Assembly: GCA_036873135.1 (NCBI GenBank)
Contig: JAPTYO010000002.1
Location: forward strand, 22,408,452-22,472,451
Reading direction: 5' to 3'
Origin: Clarkia xantiana subsp. parviflora
Taxonomy: Eukaryota > Streptophyta > Magnoliopsida > Myrtales > Onagraceae
Length of the DNA: 64,000 nt
In this document: positions 11,204-22,344 of the stretch, one piece after another
Numbering within the stretch: the stretch's first letter is position 1
Layout: each line of letters starts with the position of its first letter
The notes under the pieces: model-generated
What the model was told of the DNA's origin: nothing
The model's input: the letters and a program-made list of their open reading frames with translations, nothing else
Databases searched by the model: none
Position numbers and translations under genes: made by a program

Positions 11204-13349
11204 ATTATAATAATTCGGTATCGGAAGCCCTCTAGCTGACACGTGGACAGTTTTTCCTGTCACCGTTTCCTAATTTAATCGGAATTTAATAGGGATTCTC
11301 TAAATTTAGATACATAATATTGATTTGATGTAAATTAAGTATTTTTTTAATCTCCAATTTTAGTCTCTACGTAAAGAAACTAATAATTAAAAGTTTCCAT
11401 TTAAATTCATTATTTATAAAGTTAGGATTTGGAAGACCATAGGCCGCCACGTAAGCACAATATAAATATATAAAGAAGTAGAAAAAAAAAAGGATAGTTT
11501 TAAAACGTTCGCATGGCTGATATTGATTATCATATTTTAAAGAAACTGATTTAGGAATATCTAAATATTTTAGAATGTTCTCATGGCTTATATTAATTAA
11601 TTATCATATTCGAAAGAAACTGATTTAGGAATAATCTAAATAATAAATATACAAACTCAGTTAGGGTAGTTTTAGAATTAGAAAAAAACAGATAGTTTTT
11701 AGAACGTTCTTTTTCTTATGGCTTATATTAATTAATTTCTATTAGAAAGAAACTCTTAATTATTTTTTTGGTCAAGAAAAGAAACTTTTAATAATTTTTT
11801 TTGCCAAAAAAGAAACTCTTAATTAATTATTGTATTTAAACCGAACTTAAATATAATATAATATTATATAAATATGAGAATTTAAGAAACTATAATATTA
11901 TGTTAGACAATATATATATATATGACAAAATATACTAATCTATATTTATAAATATATTATCATGGCATTGTAGACCTCAATAATTTTACCAAACAAAAGA
12001 AGGCCTCAGTAGGTCGAAAGCCCACCCGAGCCATTCAATTCAAGTTGATGCCTAAGAATACCTTTAAATAAAGTGTGTGTGCAGATATTTGCGAAGCAAA
12101 CTCCTCAACCTGACCACCCGTGACTCCAAGTTGCTCACTCATTGAGGGCTTGACCAAACTCGAGACTGCTGATTACAAGACCAATATTCTAGGAATCAAC
12201 TCCTTGAGAATGCTCTCTAATATTTTCTCAAAGAAGGTATGTCTGGCTTCAAATGTGTTTAGATGTTACAAATCATATCTAGCCGTGACTAACACTAATA
12301 TATACATGTGCATCTCTAGATGCTTAGTTTGTTTTAAGGATGTTATGATCTTAGGTGTTCATTTTATATGGAGGTGCACGTTGACATTATCGGATACGAA
12401 GTGGCTAAAGCCTAGAGTGACGAATTAAGCCATTTAGGTACATGTACTCTTAAAGGGTCAGACCTTTATTTTTATCGCACTCTCATGATTCCAATTAGGG
12501 CTTAAAATGATTTCACTTTCGGAAACTAACGGTAGAGAATGTTAATTTAGTGGCTCTACATTATAGAGAACCGCATATGGAGTTGGGATCACATCGTGGC
12601 AGAGAGAAAGTGGATACATGTGTCATTACTGTCATACACGATCATCATCTTTTTTTTTTTTTTTTTTTTTTATAAGCACTCGGTTTTTATCGAACAATTG
12701 TATTGCGATGGGAACAAGTTTTCAAAGCAGGTTTTCCGTGTAATTTAATTTAGTTTTAGTCTATCCGTAGTAAATATAATTCGCCTTTAAAATAGTATTA
12801 ATCTTTATACTTATGAATTATTCTTAGTTGCTATAGTGTTATTGGATGAGATGGTTACTAACTAGTTATGTTTTTATCTATATATATATATATATATGCA
12901 TATAATTATTTTGTATATGGACTTATCTTTATTTTTGTAAATTTTAGGCGACATACTTTTCGGAATCTGATACCTAAGCATAAATGTCATATAATAATTA
13001 ATATTTTTCCAACCTAGTTTTAAAGGTAATAAACGTTTATTATTGTAATGCATGAAACTTCTAAATTACACATTAAGAGATAATAATAAAAATGGTCATA
13101 AAACCACCATATAGTGCATGTTGCAGCTTCGATGAGGACAACGCAGGGCTGCTCCTCGGTCTATGTGGGTCCGAGAGGCAGAAGTTCATGATCAAGTGGA
13201 GCATGCGAAGCACCCGCTTGAGTCTCTCTCGAAAGGCCGTTATAAGTGTATTCACCATTTTTTACAACATTAGTTGTCTATCATCTAACTATAATTTATT
13301 ATATGTGTATGAATATAGACAATATGATCAATTAACATAAGGTATAATT
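11204..13349. other. Intergenic AT-rich DNA, nothing assignable
   Basis: Contains a run of about 22 T (12649-12670) and short AT repeats. An open frame at 12120-12428 has a coding-like beginning (LTKLETADYKTNILGINSL), but I recognise no family and see no supporting splice structure. Part of this region may belong to a CACTA-like element suggested by the motifs at 13350 and 24748. Confidence 0.4.
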
Positions 13350-13392
13350 GTGTCAGGTTCATGTCTAACTGTTTTTTACATGAACCTGACAC
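13350..13392. repeat. Perfect 15-bp-stem hairpin, CACTA subterminal-like
   Basis: GTGTCAGGTTCATGT is followed after 13 bases by its exact reverse complement. GTGTC-type repeats recur on the other side of the inserted gypsy element (24612-24690, for example GTGTCAAATCGACAC), and a CACTA-like terminus lies at 24736-24748. This suggests subterminal repeats of a single disrupted CACTA element. Confidence 0.45.
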
Positions 13393-13477
13393 GAAATTGC
13401 CGTGTGAATAGTAATAGTGAGTCTAATTTTTTTAAACAAAACAAAAATTCAATATATTAGGGTTGAATCATGTTAAT

Positions 13478-14216
13478 TGTTGGATTACGGGCGAAGCTCC
13501 GTTACGCTCTTGACGGAAAGCTCGAACTCCTGGGCTCCGCGTAATCCTGCAAAAAGGGGATGACCTGGGTAGTGACCCAGAATCCCTCTCCGATGCCTAA
13601 ATGAGTATGTGATCAATGGGGTGGTAAGCAGTAGTCTAAGTTCGTATTAGAGAATGTCTTTTCTGAGGTAACTTCCACCTTTATATAGGAGGGGAAGTTA
13701 CTCAGTTACCTGAGACTGCGCCTGGCAGTTTTACCCACGATTCCGTATATCTCGTTCGGGATTCCGTATATCTCGCCCCACGCTCCGCGTATCTTGCCCA
13801 CTCTCTGAGTATCTCGGGCACGCCCTGCGTATCTCGGGGGAGGTTATCTGTATCTCAACCGTTTCCCCACTACTCTATCTAGTAGACGGGTTTCTTGGTC
13901 TTATCCTCTGATCACAAGTCCCAACTTCTGTCGGGGACTCCAGAGTTATCTCATTCTAGGTCACCACCCAGGACCCTTTGTCTCACGAGACAGGTCCAGC
14001 CTCAGCGGGGCTTTATTATCGGGGCCTTTACGAAGGTATATCGGGGCCTACTCAGAGGCTTCTCGTCGGGAGCATTCAGCTCATATATCGGGACCGCTAG
14101 GGTCGGAACCCTTCGTACTGGGCTTTTGGGCCTTCTTGGCCTTTCACGAGGCCCACTGGACTTACTCTCCGTCTAATGACTGTTAACAGGGTTAACGATT
14201 ACATCGGAACCCATCA
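13478..14216 (-). repeat. 3' LTR of the Tat-type element (739 bp)
   Basis: Partner of 23605-24343. Includes the minus-strand TATA motif CCTATATAAAGG (13678-13689) and tandem GTATCTCG-like short repeats. Confidence 0.96.
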
Positions 14217-14239
14217 TTTGCCCCCAAGACATGGGGGAC
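14217..14239 (-). other. Polypurine tract of the Tat-type element
   Basis: The minus strand reads CATGTCTTGGGGGCAAA up to the 3' LTR boundary. Confidence 0.75.
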
Positions 14240-14651
14240 TTGCAGTCCGTCGTGTCTTCCAGTTCCAGACCTCCCGACCTCACCGTCGGAGGCTTTTATG
14301 TCCATACCTCCCGATATTGCCATCGGAGGCTTTTGTCTTCAAGCTTCTTGATATCTCAATCGGAGGCTTTTGCCTTGCACAATTTATCGAATGACAGAGC
14401 TTCTCACTCATGACTGCCTTGGGCCCTACTGGACTCTATGGGCAGTTGCCAAATCCGAGGAGACTCCTCGGTTACTGTAGCATTAAATGCTAAGGATTAT
14501 GAAACGACGCTCAAATCGGCGTGACTGTTGCTTTCTGAAAAAGCACTCATTACGTCACCACGTCTCTTCCGTATCGTCCCACAATCTCGACGATCACGAT
14601 TGAACCTTTTCATCTTCAACGGTCAAGATTGAGTCCATCCAGTTGTCCCTT

Positions 14652-14658
14652 TGCTTAT
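14652..14658 (+). promoter_or_regulatory. TATA box of the opposite-strand gene
   Basis: TATAAAT lies about 175 bp before the ATG of the plus-strand gene inside the Tat-type element. A C/T-rich leader (TCACTTCTTCTTCACCGTC) follows, typical of plant 5' untranslated leaders. Placement by sequence only. Confidence 0.5.
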
Positions 14659-14828
14659 AAATGCAAAAACCCTGGCATTATTCACTTCTTCTTCACCGTC
14701 TCAATTTCTGAAAGTTCTGCCATTTTTGAATTCGAAGCTTCTTCCCCAAGTTTCTTCTGCTCTTCAAGCGATCCAAGGCCTTCAACCTTTCCGATCCTTT
14801 TTTCATCTTCTCCAAGCAACTACCAACA

Positions 14829-17500
14829 ATGTCTGGTAAGGATTTCCTTCTCTGTTTTCATGATTTGCTGATGTTATCTTCTCCTCTTTTCTCAAGTTTT
14901 CCTGTTTGTAACCGTTTTTAGACGAAGCTAGTTCTGGGGCAAGGATCCCTTTTACCTTTGAGTTTGCTGTTAACGAGATTTCTGAGACCTCGTACGAGGT
15001 CGCTCTCCGAGAAGGCTGCATTACCTCGGACTGGGAACCCCGCTTCCCTTACGAGTCTCAGCCCACCGCCAGGAGGAAGCATATCGTCACGCGTCCTCGA
15101 GAGGGAGAAGTGTTCGTCTCCGCCGGGCAGATAAGTGCTGGGATTCGATTCCCTTTCTGCGGGAACCTGGTGGAGATGTGCAACTTCTACAAGACGCACC
15201 CCTGTACCTTCTCTCCACACGCCATCCGCGTGTGGAACGCTTTCCAGCTTCTGTGCCTCCGCCAGCAGTGGACATACAGTTTGCTGCTTTTCTGCACATT
15301 CTACGGAATGAAGTGCAATAAGGCTGGTGTTTGCTCCTTCTCCCCCTGACTCCCCAAGTGGACAAAGGAGCAACTTTCACGTTTCGGCTGGGATAGCGAG
15401 ACCTGGAAGTTCCACAAGGATCGGGTGCTGATTCGCGACTCGGGGTCCGACAATAGCGGATGGAAGAAGTATTACTTCTTCGTCCAAAACAGCTCTGTCC
15501 TATGGCCCCGATGGGAGGTTGTGGCGGACCCTGCCCCCAAGCTCGAGGTCTACACTGAGGATGACCTCAACACCCTCCAGATGGTCCAGCTCTACCGTTG
15601 GGGGGAATCCTTCATTCCCCTCGACGCCAACAAGCTCGTGGAGAAGGACTTGATTCATATCGGAGTTCCGGCTCCTTGATTCCGTTTCCAAGGATTTAGT
15701 CATCTGGGTAACAATTCTAACCACTTTGTCTTTTCATTTTTGCAGCCAAGAAATCATCTATGTTGACCCATCTCATGTTGAAGCAGGGGGAGACTGATGC
15801 CGTCCAGGGTAGCTCCAAACGGAAGCGGAAGTCGCTGAAGAAGGGGGCTTCCTCTTTTGCTGCCCCTTTGACCGAAGAGCGGACCGAGGCTAAGCGGGCC
15901 CGAAGGGAGGAGATAGACCAAGCCTTCGGGGTCACTACCGCCGAGGAAGGTAAGCGTGTCCGTCGTGCTATTAAGAAATATAGGAAGCTGGTCCCCGAGG
16001 AGTTTATCCCCGCTGATCGGGAATCGCGGGTTCGAGAAATCAAATACATTCTTCGAGGAGAAACCCCCCGCGTTCTCAAGGCGGGATACTACAACTTCCT
16101 TGGAAAGGATCAACATCTTGAGCGCCAAATCATCTGGTGCCCCCACGATACTCTTCCTGATTTTATTCGTCCCGCAACCGCAGGTCCAACAGAGGCTCTC
16201 ACTCCGAGGAGGGCTGCTACTCCTGCACGGCCGCGACTCCACAGGCGCCGATGACGGAGGAAACCCCGACGGAAGCTCAGTTCCGTCAGGTGACCGACTT
16301 GGAGGCTTCTCCTTCCTCCGAGGAGCCAAATGAAGGTGGCCTGCTCCGCCGAAAGCCAGGCCGGAGCATCCTGAGGCCCACCGCGGAGGACGTGTCCCGA
16401 AGTCCTCCCCCAGAGCTCCGCAGTCCAACTCACGAGCTTCCGACCGAGGTGGCTCCTCAGGCTGAGGCTTCCAGGGTCATCCCTCCTCTCCCCGTGGATG
16501 AAAATCTTTACAAGGTTTTCACCCCCGACTAGGAGACGGTTCCCTGGAACCCGATTGAGTCTCTCCATGGGGTCCCACTCCAACGGGGGGACCTTCAGCC
16601 TGATTTGGCCCTGCATCTGCTGGCAGGGTCAATTCCTCCGGCCTTGAGGCGGCCAATCTCCATGGCGCGGGAGGACATCGAGGAGGAGCTCCGCGCTATG
16701 GCCATCCGTCGGATGGAGGTAAAGCTTTACCTTTGCTTTGTTTTCTTTGTTGCTCTTGCCTTCGACCATCGGATTTTAATCCTTTTTCCCTTTCGTCTTA
16801 GGAAACCGCGGACCAGCAGCGCTGCTTCGGCTTCATCCTGGCTCTGAAGGGTGCTTTGGAGGAGGCACAAGCCAAGTCGGACCCTGACGTTTTGGCCAAG
16901 CTCCAAGCGGACCTCGACGAGGCTGTAGCGGCCAGGGTCAAGATAGCCAAGGAGTGGACCCTCCTTGACGAGATGGCTACGGGCCTGCAAAAGCAGGTTC
17001 ACGATCATGAGGCCGTCCTTCGTCGGGAGCGGAGGATAGCCCAGGAGGATCAGCGGCGGAACGAGGCGGAGAAGAGGCAGCTCCTCCACGAGAATGGCGT
17101 TTTCGTGGAAGCTCTCGCGGAGGCCAAGGCTAAATTTGAAGCCGAGAAGGCTGAATTTTCTGCCAAGCTGGCTGAGGGAAAGGCTCAGGGTCGCGAGGAG
17201 TATCGGAACTCCGATGATTTCCAGGCGGATGCCGTGAAGTTCTGCAAAACCGAGGTGGAGAACATTCTGTTCAATGCCGTCGAGGAGCTCTACACGGCAT
17301 ACGAGGATTCCATCGACTTCAAGAAGTCCGAGACCCTTGCCCCCATTGCAGAGAAGTACTTCAACCTCCCCGCGAAGAGTGAAGAGACTGATGCCGCGGA
17401 CCCGACTCCGCGGACTGCGGAGCCTTCTGCCCAGGCCCCTCCGAATCTTCCTCCCTCCGATGCTGCCGAGGATCCAACTTCCAACAAGGACCAAGCTTAA
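14829..17500 (+). pseudogene. Opposite-strand gene of Tat-type element (putative gypsy-type transposon protein), disrupted
   Basis: A spliced gene runs against gag-pol in the 3' part of the element. Exon 1 is 14829-14835 (ATG TCT G, donor GTAAGG), exon 2 14922-15707, exon 3 from 15746 to about 16718, exon 4 16802-17500; phases match at 14835/14922 and 15707/15746. Exon 2 encodes FPFCGNLVEMCNFYKTHPC, resembling the plant putative gypsy-type transposon domain (Pfam Transposase_28) whose function is unknown. Exon 3 is basic with an SKRKRKSLKK nuclear-signal-like stretch. Exon 4 is Lys/Glu/Ala-rich, predicted coiled coil, with a Pro-rich acidic tail. In-frame TGA codons at 15347 and 15677, a frame change near 16250 and TAG at 16530 show it is a decayed copy. 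Such antisense genes are known in Tat elements such as Grande; what they do is not established. Confidence 0.8.
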
Positions 17501-18460
17501 TGCTCTATTCTTTTAGTCCTTGTAATTTTTCCTCCTTTATCTTTGTATCGAAACCTTTGGGCCTTGAGCCTTTATATAAGAAATTTCTTTCATCTATTTT
17601 GGTCCCGATAATCGTTTGCGCTATTTAAAGCAACTTTAGACTCGTTACTTAAAACGTTCCGATGCACCACTTAAGATGACTTCATACATCCTTCCGATGC
17701 TTTACTCGAGACTTTACCACTTAAGGTTTCTCGTCTACTCGGGACTTCACCACTTAAGGTTTCTCGTCTAAGTCACTTAATGTAATTTCATATGTCTTTT
17801 CGTGACATTTTCCTCGGGACTTTACCACTTAAGGTTTCTCATCCCTGTCTCTCAAGGCAATTTTGTACATCATTTAAGATGATTTATTTCGCACCCCTTA
17901 AGGCTTTTACTGCGCCAATCTAGACGACTTAATCGTACCCTTCAGGGCTTTTATCGCGCCATTCCAGACGACTTAATCGTACCCTTTAAGGCTTTTTGCC
18001 GCATCATATAGACGACTTACGCGGACCCGTTAGGGCTTTTTCGTACCCTTTAAGGCTTTTGGCCGCATCTTATAGACGACTTACGCGGACCCGTTAGGGT
18101 TTTTTCGTACCCTTTAAGGCTTTTGGCCGCATCATATAGACGACTTACGCGGACCCGTTAGGGCTTTTTCGTACCTAGGCTTTTGGCTGCATCATAAAGA
18201 CGACTTACTCATACCCCGTAGGGCTTTTGTCCGTACCTCGAAAGGCTTTTTGTCGCGCCATAAAGGCGACTTACTCGTACCTCATAAGGCTTTTTATCGT
18301 ACCTCGGAAGGCTTTTGTCGCGTCCTTCAGGACGTCTTACTAACAGTTAGAATAATTTACAAGCAATTTGATCGGAAGCAACTTCTTTATTCATTAATAA
18401 CTCAAAGCTTTGCTTACATCGGATCGATAGATAACTTGCGCCATTCGCGGCGACTTAATA
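17501..18460. repeat. Degenerate tandem repeats between opposite-strand gene and integrase
   Basis: Non-coding spacer between two convergent reading frames. From about 17650 it carries short TTTACCACTTAAGGTTTCTC-like repeats. From about 17930 to 18330 it has tandem units near 69 bp built on CGTACCCTTTAAGGCTTTT, GCCGCATCATATAGACGACTTA and CGCGGACCCGTTAGGGC. No reading frame. Confidence 0.8.
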
Positions 18461-19126
18461 TCAAGCATGATACTTCTTCAAGTGTGCGCCACTGAAGGAA
18501 TGCTTCAACGTCTTGCCATCAAGGTCTTCCAGCTTGTACGCATTCGGGGCTGGCATCCCTACGATCTTGTAAGGTCCCTCCCATTTTGGCGATAGCTTGT
18601 TAATCCGATCTTGATGAACAAACTCGTTCCTCCGCCAAACAAGTTCTCCAACGAAGAATTGTCGGGACTTGACACGCCAATTATAATATCGGGCTGTTGC
18701 CAGACGCATCCGAGCCTGAACTTCGTCAGCCTTCCACCTTTTCTCCTCGAGCAAGTCTAAGTCTAGACGTCTCATTTCCTCGTTCGTTAGAGGCTCATAA
18801 TACCTCCTGCGATGGGACGCCACCGCTATCTCCACGGGGGCAACCGCCTCCGTGCCATAGACAAGGCCAAACGGAGTCTCCCCTGTCGACTGCTTGGGTG
18901 TTGTTCTAACAGCCCACAGCACGTTTTCAAGTTCATCCAACCAATGACCTTGCAAAGCATAGACTCTTTTCTTCAAGCCATCCATCACGATCTTGTTGGC
19001 TGATTCTAATTGGCCATTAGTCTGAGCATGGTGGACGGAAGCTGTCCGATGCTCAATGTTCAATTCCTCCAAGTACTCCTTCAATTGAGCCCCATTGAAT
19101 GGAGGGCCATTATCGCTGATCAACAC
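18461..19126 (-). pseudogene. Integrase C-terminal part, gypsy, frameshifted
   Basis: Begins in the integrase catalytic core at ISDNGPPFNG (second Asp), continues through NGQLESANK (catalytic Glu) and the Tat-type GLVYGTEAVAPVEI segment, and ends with the WEGPYKI C-terminal region. It is one frame away from the upstream pol frame: core and N-terminal parts overlap at 19120-19126 with sequence apparently lost at the joint. Integrase would insert the cDNA; here no continuous protein can be made. Confidence 0.9.
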
Positions 19127-21126
19127 TCGAGGAACCCCATACCGGGATATGATTTGAGGATCTGCTGCCCCGTTGTCTTGGCCAACGCCTTAGCCTCTAT
19201 CCACTTTGAGAAGTAATCGATAGCCACGAGTAGATACTTGCACTGACCTTTCGCTTGTGGAAGAGGTCCCACCAAGTCAATGCCCCACTGCGCGAAGGGC
19301 CAAGCACTCCTGATGGACATCAAGTCCGCGGCGGGAGCCACGATATTCGGAGCGTACCTCTGGCATGCATCACAGGATTGGACCATCGATGTCGCTTCCT
19401 TGTTCATCGAAGGCCAATAGTAGCCTAGATTCAACGCCTTCCTCACAATGGATCGGGCCCCTTCATGACAGGGCGCGACTCCCTCGTGCAGTTCTCTCAG
19501 GATCCGATTCGTATCAGGCTCCGCCACACATTTCAGAAAAGGCTTTACATGCCCCCTTTTGTATAGCTGGTTGTCCACCATCACGTAGTCGCTCGCGATT
19601 CGACGCAACCTAACAGCTGCCACTTCATCATCGGGGAGTGCCCCCGTAGTCAGGTATGCGACCATCGGGGTCATCCACGTGGGTTTCTCTTCTTCCTCCG
19701 ATCCTGCTTCAATAGCGCAAACCTCCGTCGGATCGATGGTTGAGATAATTACTCTCTCCAGAAAGTGCACCCTCCGATTCTCCTCGGGAACTACTCCCAG
19801 AGCAAACTTGCTTAAGGCGTCTGCCTCCGCATTTTCTTCCCTCGGGATTGCCTCGATATCGAAGCTTTTGAAGCTTCCCTTCAAAGTTTGCACCTCGTGC
19901 AAATACTTCCTCATTGTCGGGCTCTTGGCTTCATAGTTCCCCTGGACTTGATTCACGATCAAGTTGGCATCACACTTCACTTTCAAATGATCGACTCCCG
20001 TACCCTTGGCAATTTTAAGTCCCGTGATGAGAGCTTCATACTCAGCTTCATTGTTGGTGGCCTTAAACGTCAAGGCCAAGGCATATCGCAAGGGCTCGCC
20101 TCCACCGGGTGGTATCAATACGAATCCTGCCCCCGATCCTTCTACACTTGATGAACCATCAGTGTACATCTCCCAAGTATTCTCCTCATTTGGCTGTCTT
20201 GGCTGTTCTGCTATCGGGACCTCCATGGTTGCCCCCTCTACAGGGCCCGCTTCTTCTAGATCGGGTGCTGTAGACTCAGCTATAAAATCCGCCAATGCCT
20301 GGCCCTTAATAGCTGTCCTCGGAGCAAAATGGATACGGAACTCCGTAAGCTCGATGGCCCATTTCACCAATCTTCCCGACGCCTCCGGTCGGTTCAAGAA
20401 GTGCTTCAAGGGCTGATTAGTTAACACCCTAACCTCGTGGGCATGGAAGTAAGGTCGTAGCTTTCGAGCAGCAACAATCAACGCAAAGAGATACTTCTCA
20501 ATAGCGGGATAATTCATTTCAGATTTGGCAAACGCCTTGCTTACATAATAGACAGGCACTTGGTTGCCCTTGACAATCTTAATCAAAATAGAACTAACAG
20601 CAACTTCAGAAACAGCCAAATAGAGATAAAGCGGCTCGCCTGGAACTGGTTTCGCCAACGGCGGGAGGGTACGGAGGTGCTGCTTGAGTGCCTGGAATGC
20701 CTCATCGCACTTGTCGGACCATTCAAACTTCTTGTGGGCCCTTAGCACATCAAAAAATGGCATGGCTCTGTCACTTGCCTTGGATAGGAATCGATTCATC
20801 GCGGCCAACCGGCCATTCAACACTTGAACCTCCTGATGAGTCTTCGGGGACTGCATCTCCTCGATTGCTCGGAGCTCCTTGATGAAACCAGCGTCGAGCA
20901 GTCTGCCCACCTCTTGCTGGATCGCGACCCTCTTATCTGCGCCCATCGGACGCCTCCTCTGTGCGATAGGCTTAATCGCGGGGTCAATCTTCAATTCATG
21001 CACAATCACGTCGGGGCTGATTCCTGGCATATCACTCGGGGACCAGGCAAACAGCTCCTTGAACTCCTTCAGGAGCTCGATCAACTCTCGGGCTCTTTCC
21101 TCCGACAGAGCAGACCCGATCTTCAC
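19120..21126 (-). pseudogene. Pol fragment: truncated RT, RNase H, second RNase H, integrase N-part
   Basis: Same frame as the gag-protease segments upstream. It starts in the linker (KIGSALSEERARELIELLKE), enters reverse transcriptase at HELKIDPAIKPIAQRRR, then jumps from LLDAGFIKEL directly to EEMQSPKTHQEVQ. The palm with the catalytic YxDD motif and most of the fingers are missing, about 170 residues by comparison with the family. The connection and RT-linked RNase H remain. A second, archaeal-type RNase H follows (YTDGSSSVEGSGAG with NNEAEYEALI), diagnostic of Tat. Next is the integrase zinc-binding region (CDACQRYAP) and the first catalytic Asp (GIDLVGPLP). It ends in a stop after a frameshift. 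The deletion is in frame. Confidence 0.93.
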
Positions 21127-21153
21127 CTTCCTTCGAGGTCCATCAATATCAAC

Positions 21154-22344
21154 CTACTTCAGATCCTCCATGGGGGCTGGACGCCCAAATTCCTCTCGAG
21201 GATCGGCATCGGTCTGCAGGACAGCCATGGCTTCCCTTCTTCTCCTTCGAGTGGCATTAACATAGCACTTTCGTGATGCCACCTGATCACCCTTGACCTC
21301 TCCAACACCATTGTCAGTCGAGAATTTCATCTTCTGGTGAACGGTTGAAGCAACTGCCATGAGAGGGTTGATGATGGTCCTCCCGATGATAGCATTATAC
21401 GTTCCCGCCGACTCTACCACGACGAAATCCACGTTCCGCCATTCCATTTTCCAGCCACTACCAAACTCCACTGGTAAGGTAATCATTCCCAAGGGAGAGG
21501 AAGTTGATCCAGAGAATCCCACCATCGGGAAGTTCACTTGCGTCAGGTCCTTCTTCGTCTTTCCCATAGCCTCCAGGGCATCCATGAAAAGAATGTCGGA
21601 GGAGCTCCCTCCGTCTATCAGGATCCGCTTCATCTCGAATCCGTCCACGTCCAGGGTCACGACCAAGGTGTCATCGTGGGGGCTCTCCACGCCTATCAAA
21701 TCCTCCGCTGAGAAAGAAATCACCATTTCTTCCTTTATTGTCCACGACCGGGACCTCTTGCCTAGCACCACAGCAGCGGAGATGCGAGAAGCATAATTCT
21801 CCCGAGAAGCGGAGGTGTCACCTCCCGCTTCCATTCCTCCGTGAATGACGTTAATGGTCCCCCGCCTCTCCTTACGGGCACCAGAACCAGAGGCTTCCGG
21901 CTCAACCTTCTTCTTCTTTGGAGATCGATCACGGGACTTGGAACGGGACCGGGACCGAGTTTTGGAACGGGATCGGCACCGTCCCCTTCCGACGAACTCC
22001 TTCAGCTTCCCCTTCTGGATTAGCTTCTCTATCTCCTTCTTCAGCTCCCGACAGTTATCTGTATCGTGACCATTGGCTCGATGGTACCGACAGTAACGAT
22101 CGGAGCGGCCTCCCAAGAACTCTCCTTCCTTTCTCGGGGGGTATCGAGCGAGACCCTGCCGATCCATCACCGCTAGCACGGAAGTCATCGAACTGTTGAT
22201 GGGCACGTTCCGACTCTCGCGGTTATCCTTTTTCGGGGGACGCCTGTCCTCCATTCTCTCGGGGCGACCACGGCTCCTACTTCCCTCCGATTTGTCGCTT
22301 CCTTTGCGATCATCCGACAACTTGGCCGATGTCTTTCCTCTTCC
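21154..22344 (-). pseudogene. Gag C-terminus and aspartic protease, gypsy Tat-type
   Basis: Between two in-frame TAG codons (22345-22347 and 21154-21156). Contains a Cys/His region (CRYHRANGHDTDNC), an Arg/Ser-rich stretch (RCRSRSKTRSRSRSKSRDRS) and an aspartic protease whose active-site motif is IDGGSSSDILF, with DGG in place of the retroviral DTG as in many Tat relatives. It processes the polyprotein in intact elements. The stops interrupt what is otherwise one continuous frame with 22345-23550 and 19120-21126. Confidence 0.9.

Noticed and set aside
12120..12428. 102-codon open frame with a coding-like start
   Set aside because: No recognised family, no splice partners, and later residues look like AT-rich chance sequence; kept only as unassigned.
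15754..16428. Long minus-strand open frame opposite the exons of the plus-strand gene
   Set aside because: Shadow of GC-rich coding DNA; the plus-strand frame has splice phases and family motifs.
19365..20416. Several plus-strand open frames across pol
   Set aside because: Shadows of the minus-strand RNase H and integrase frames.
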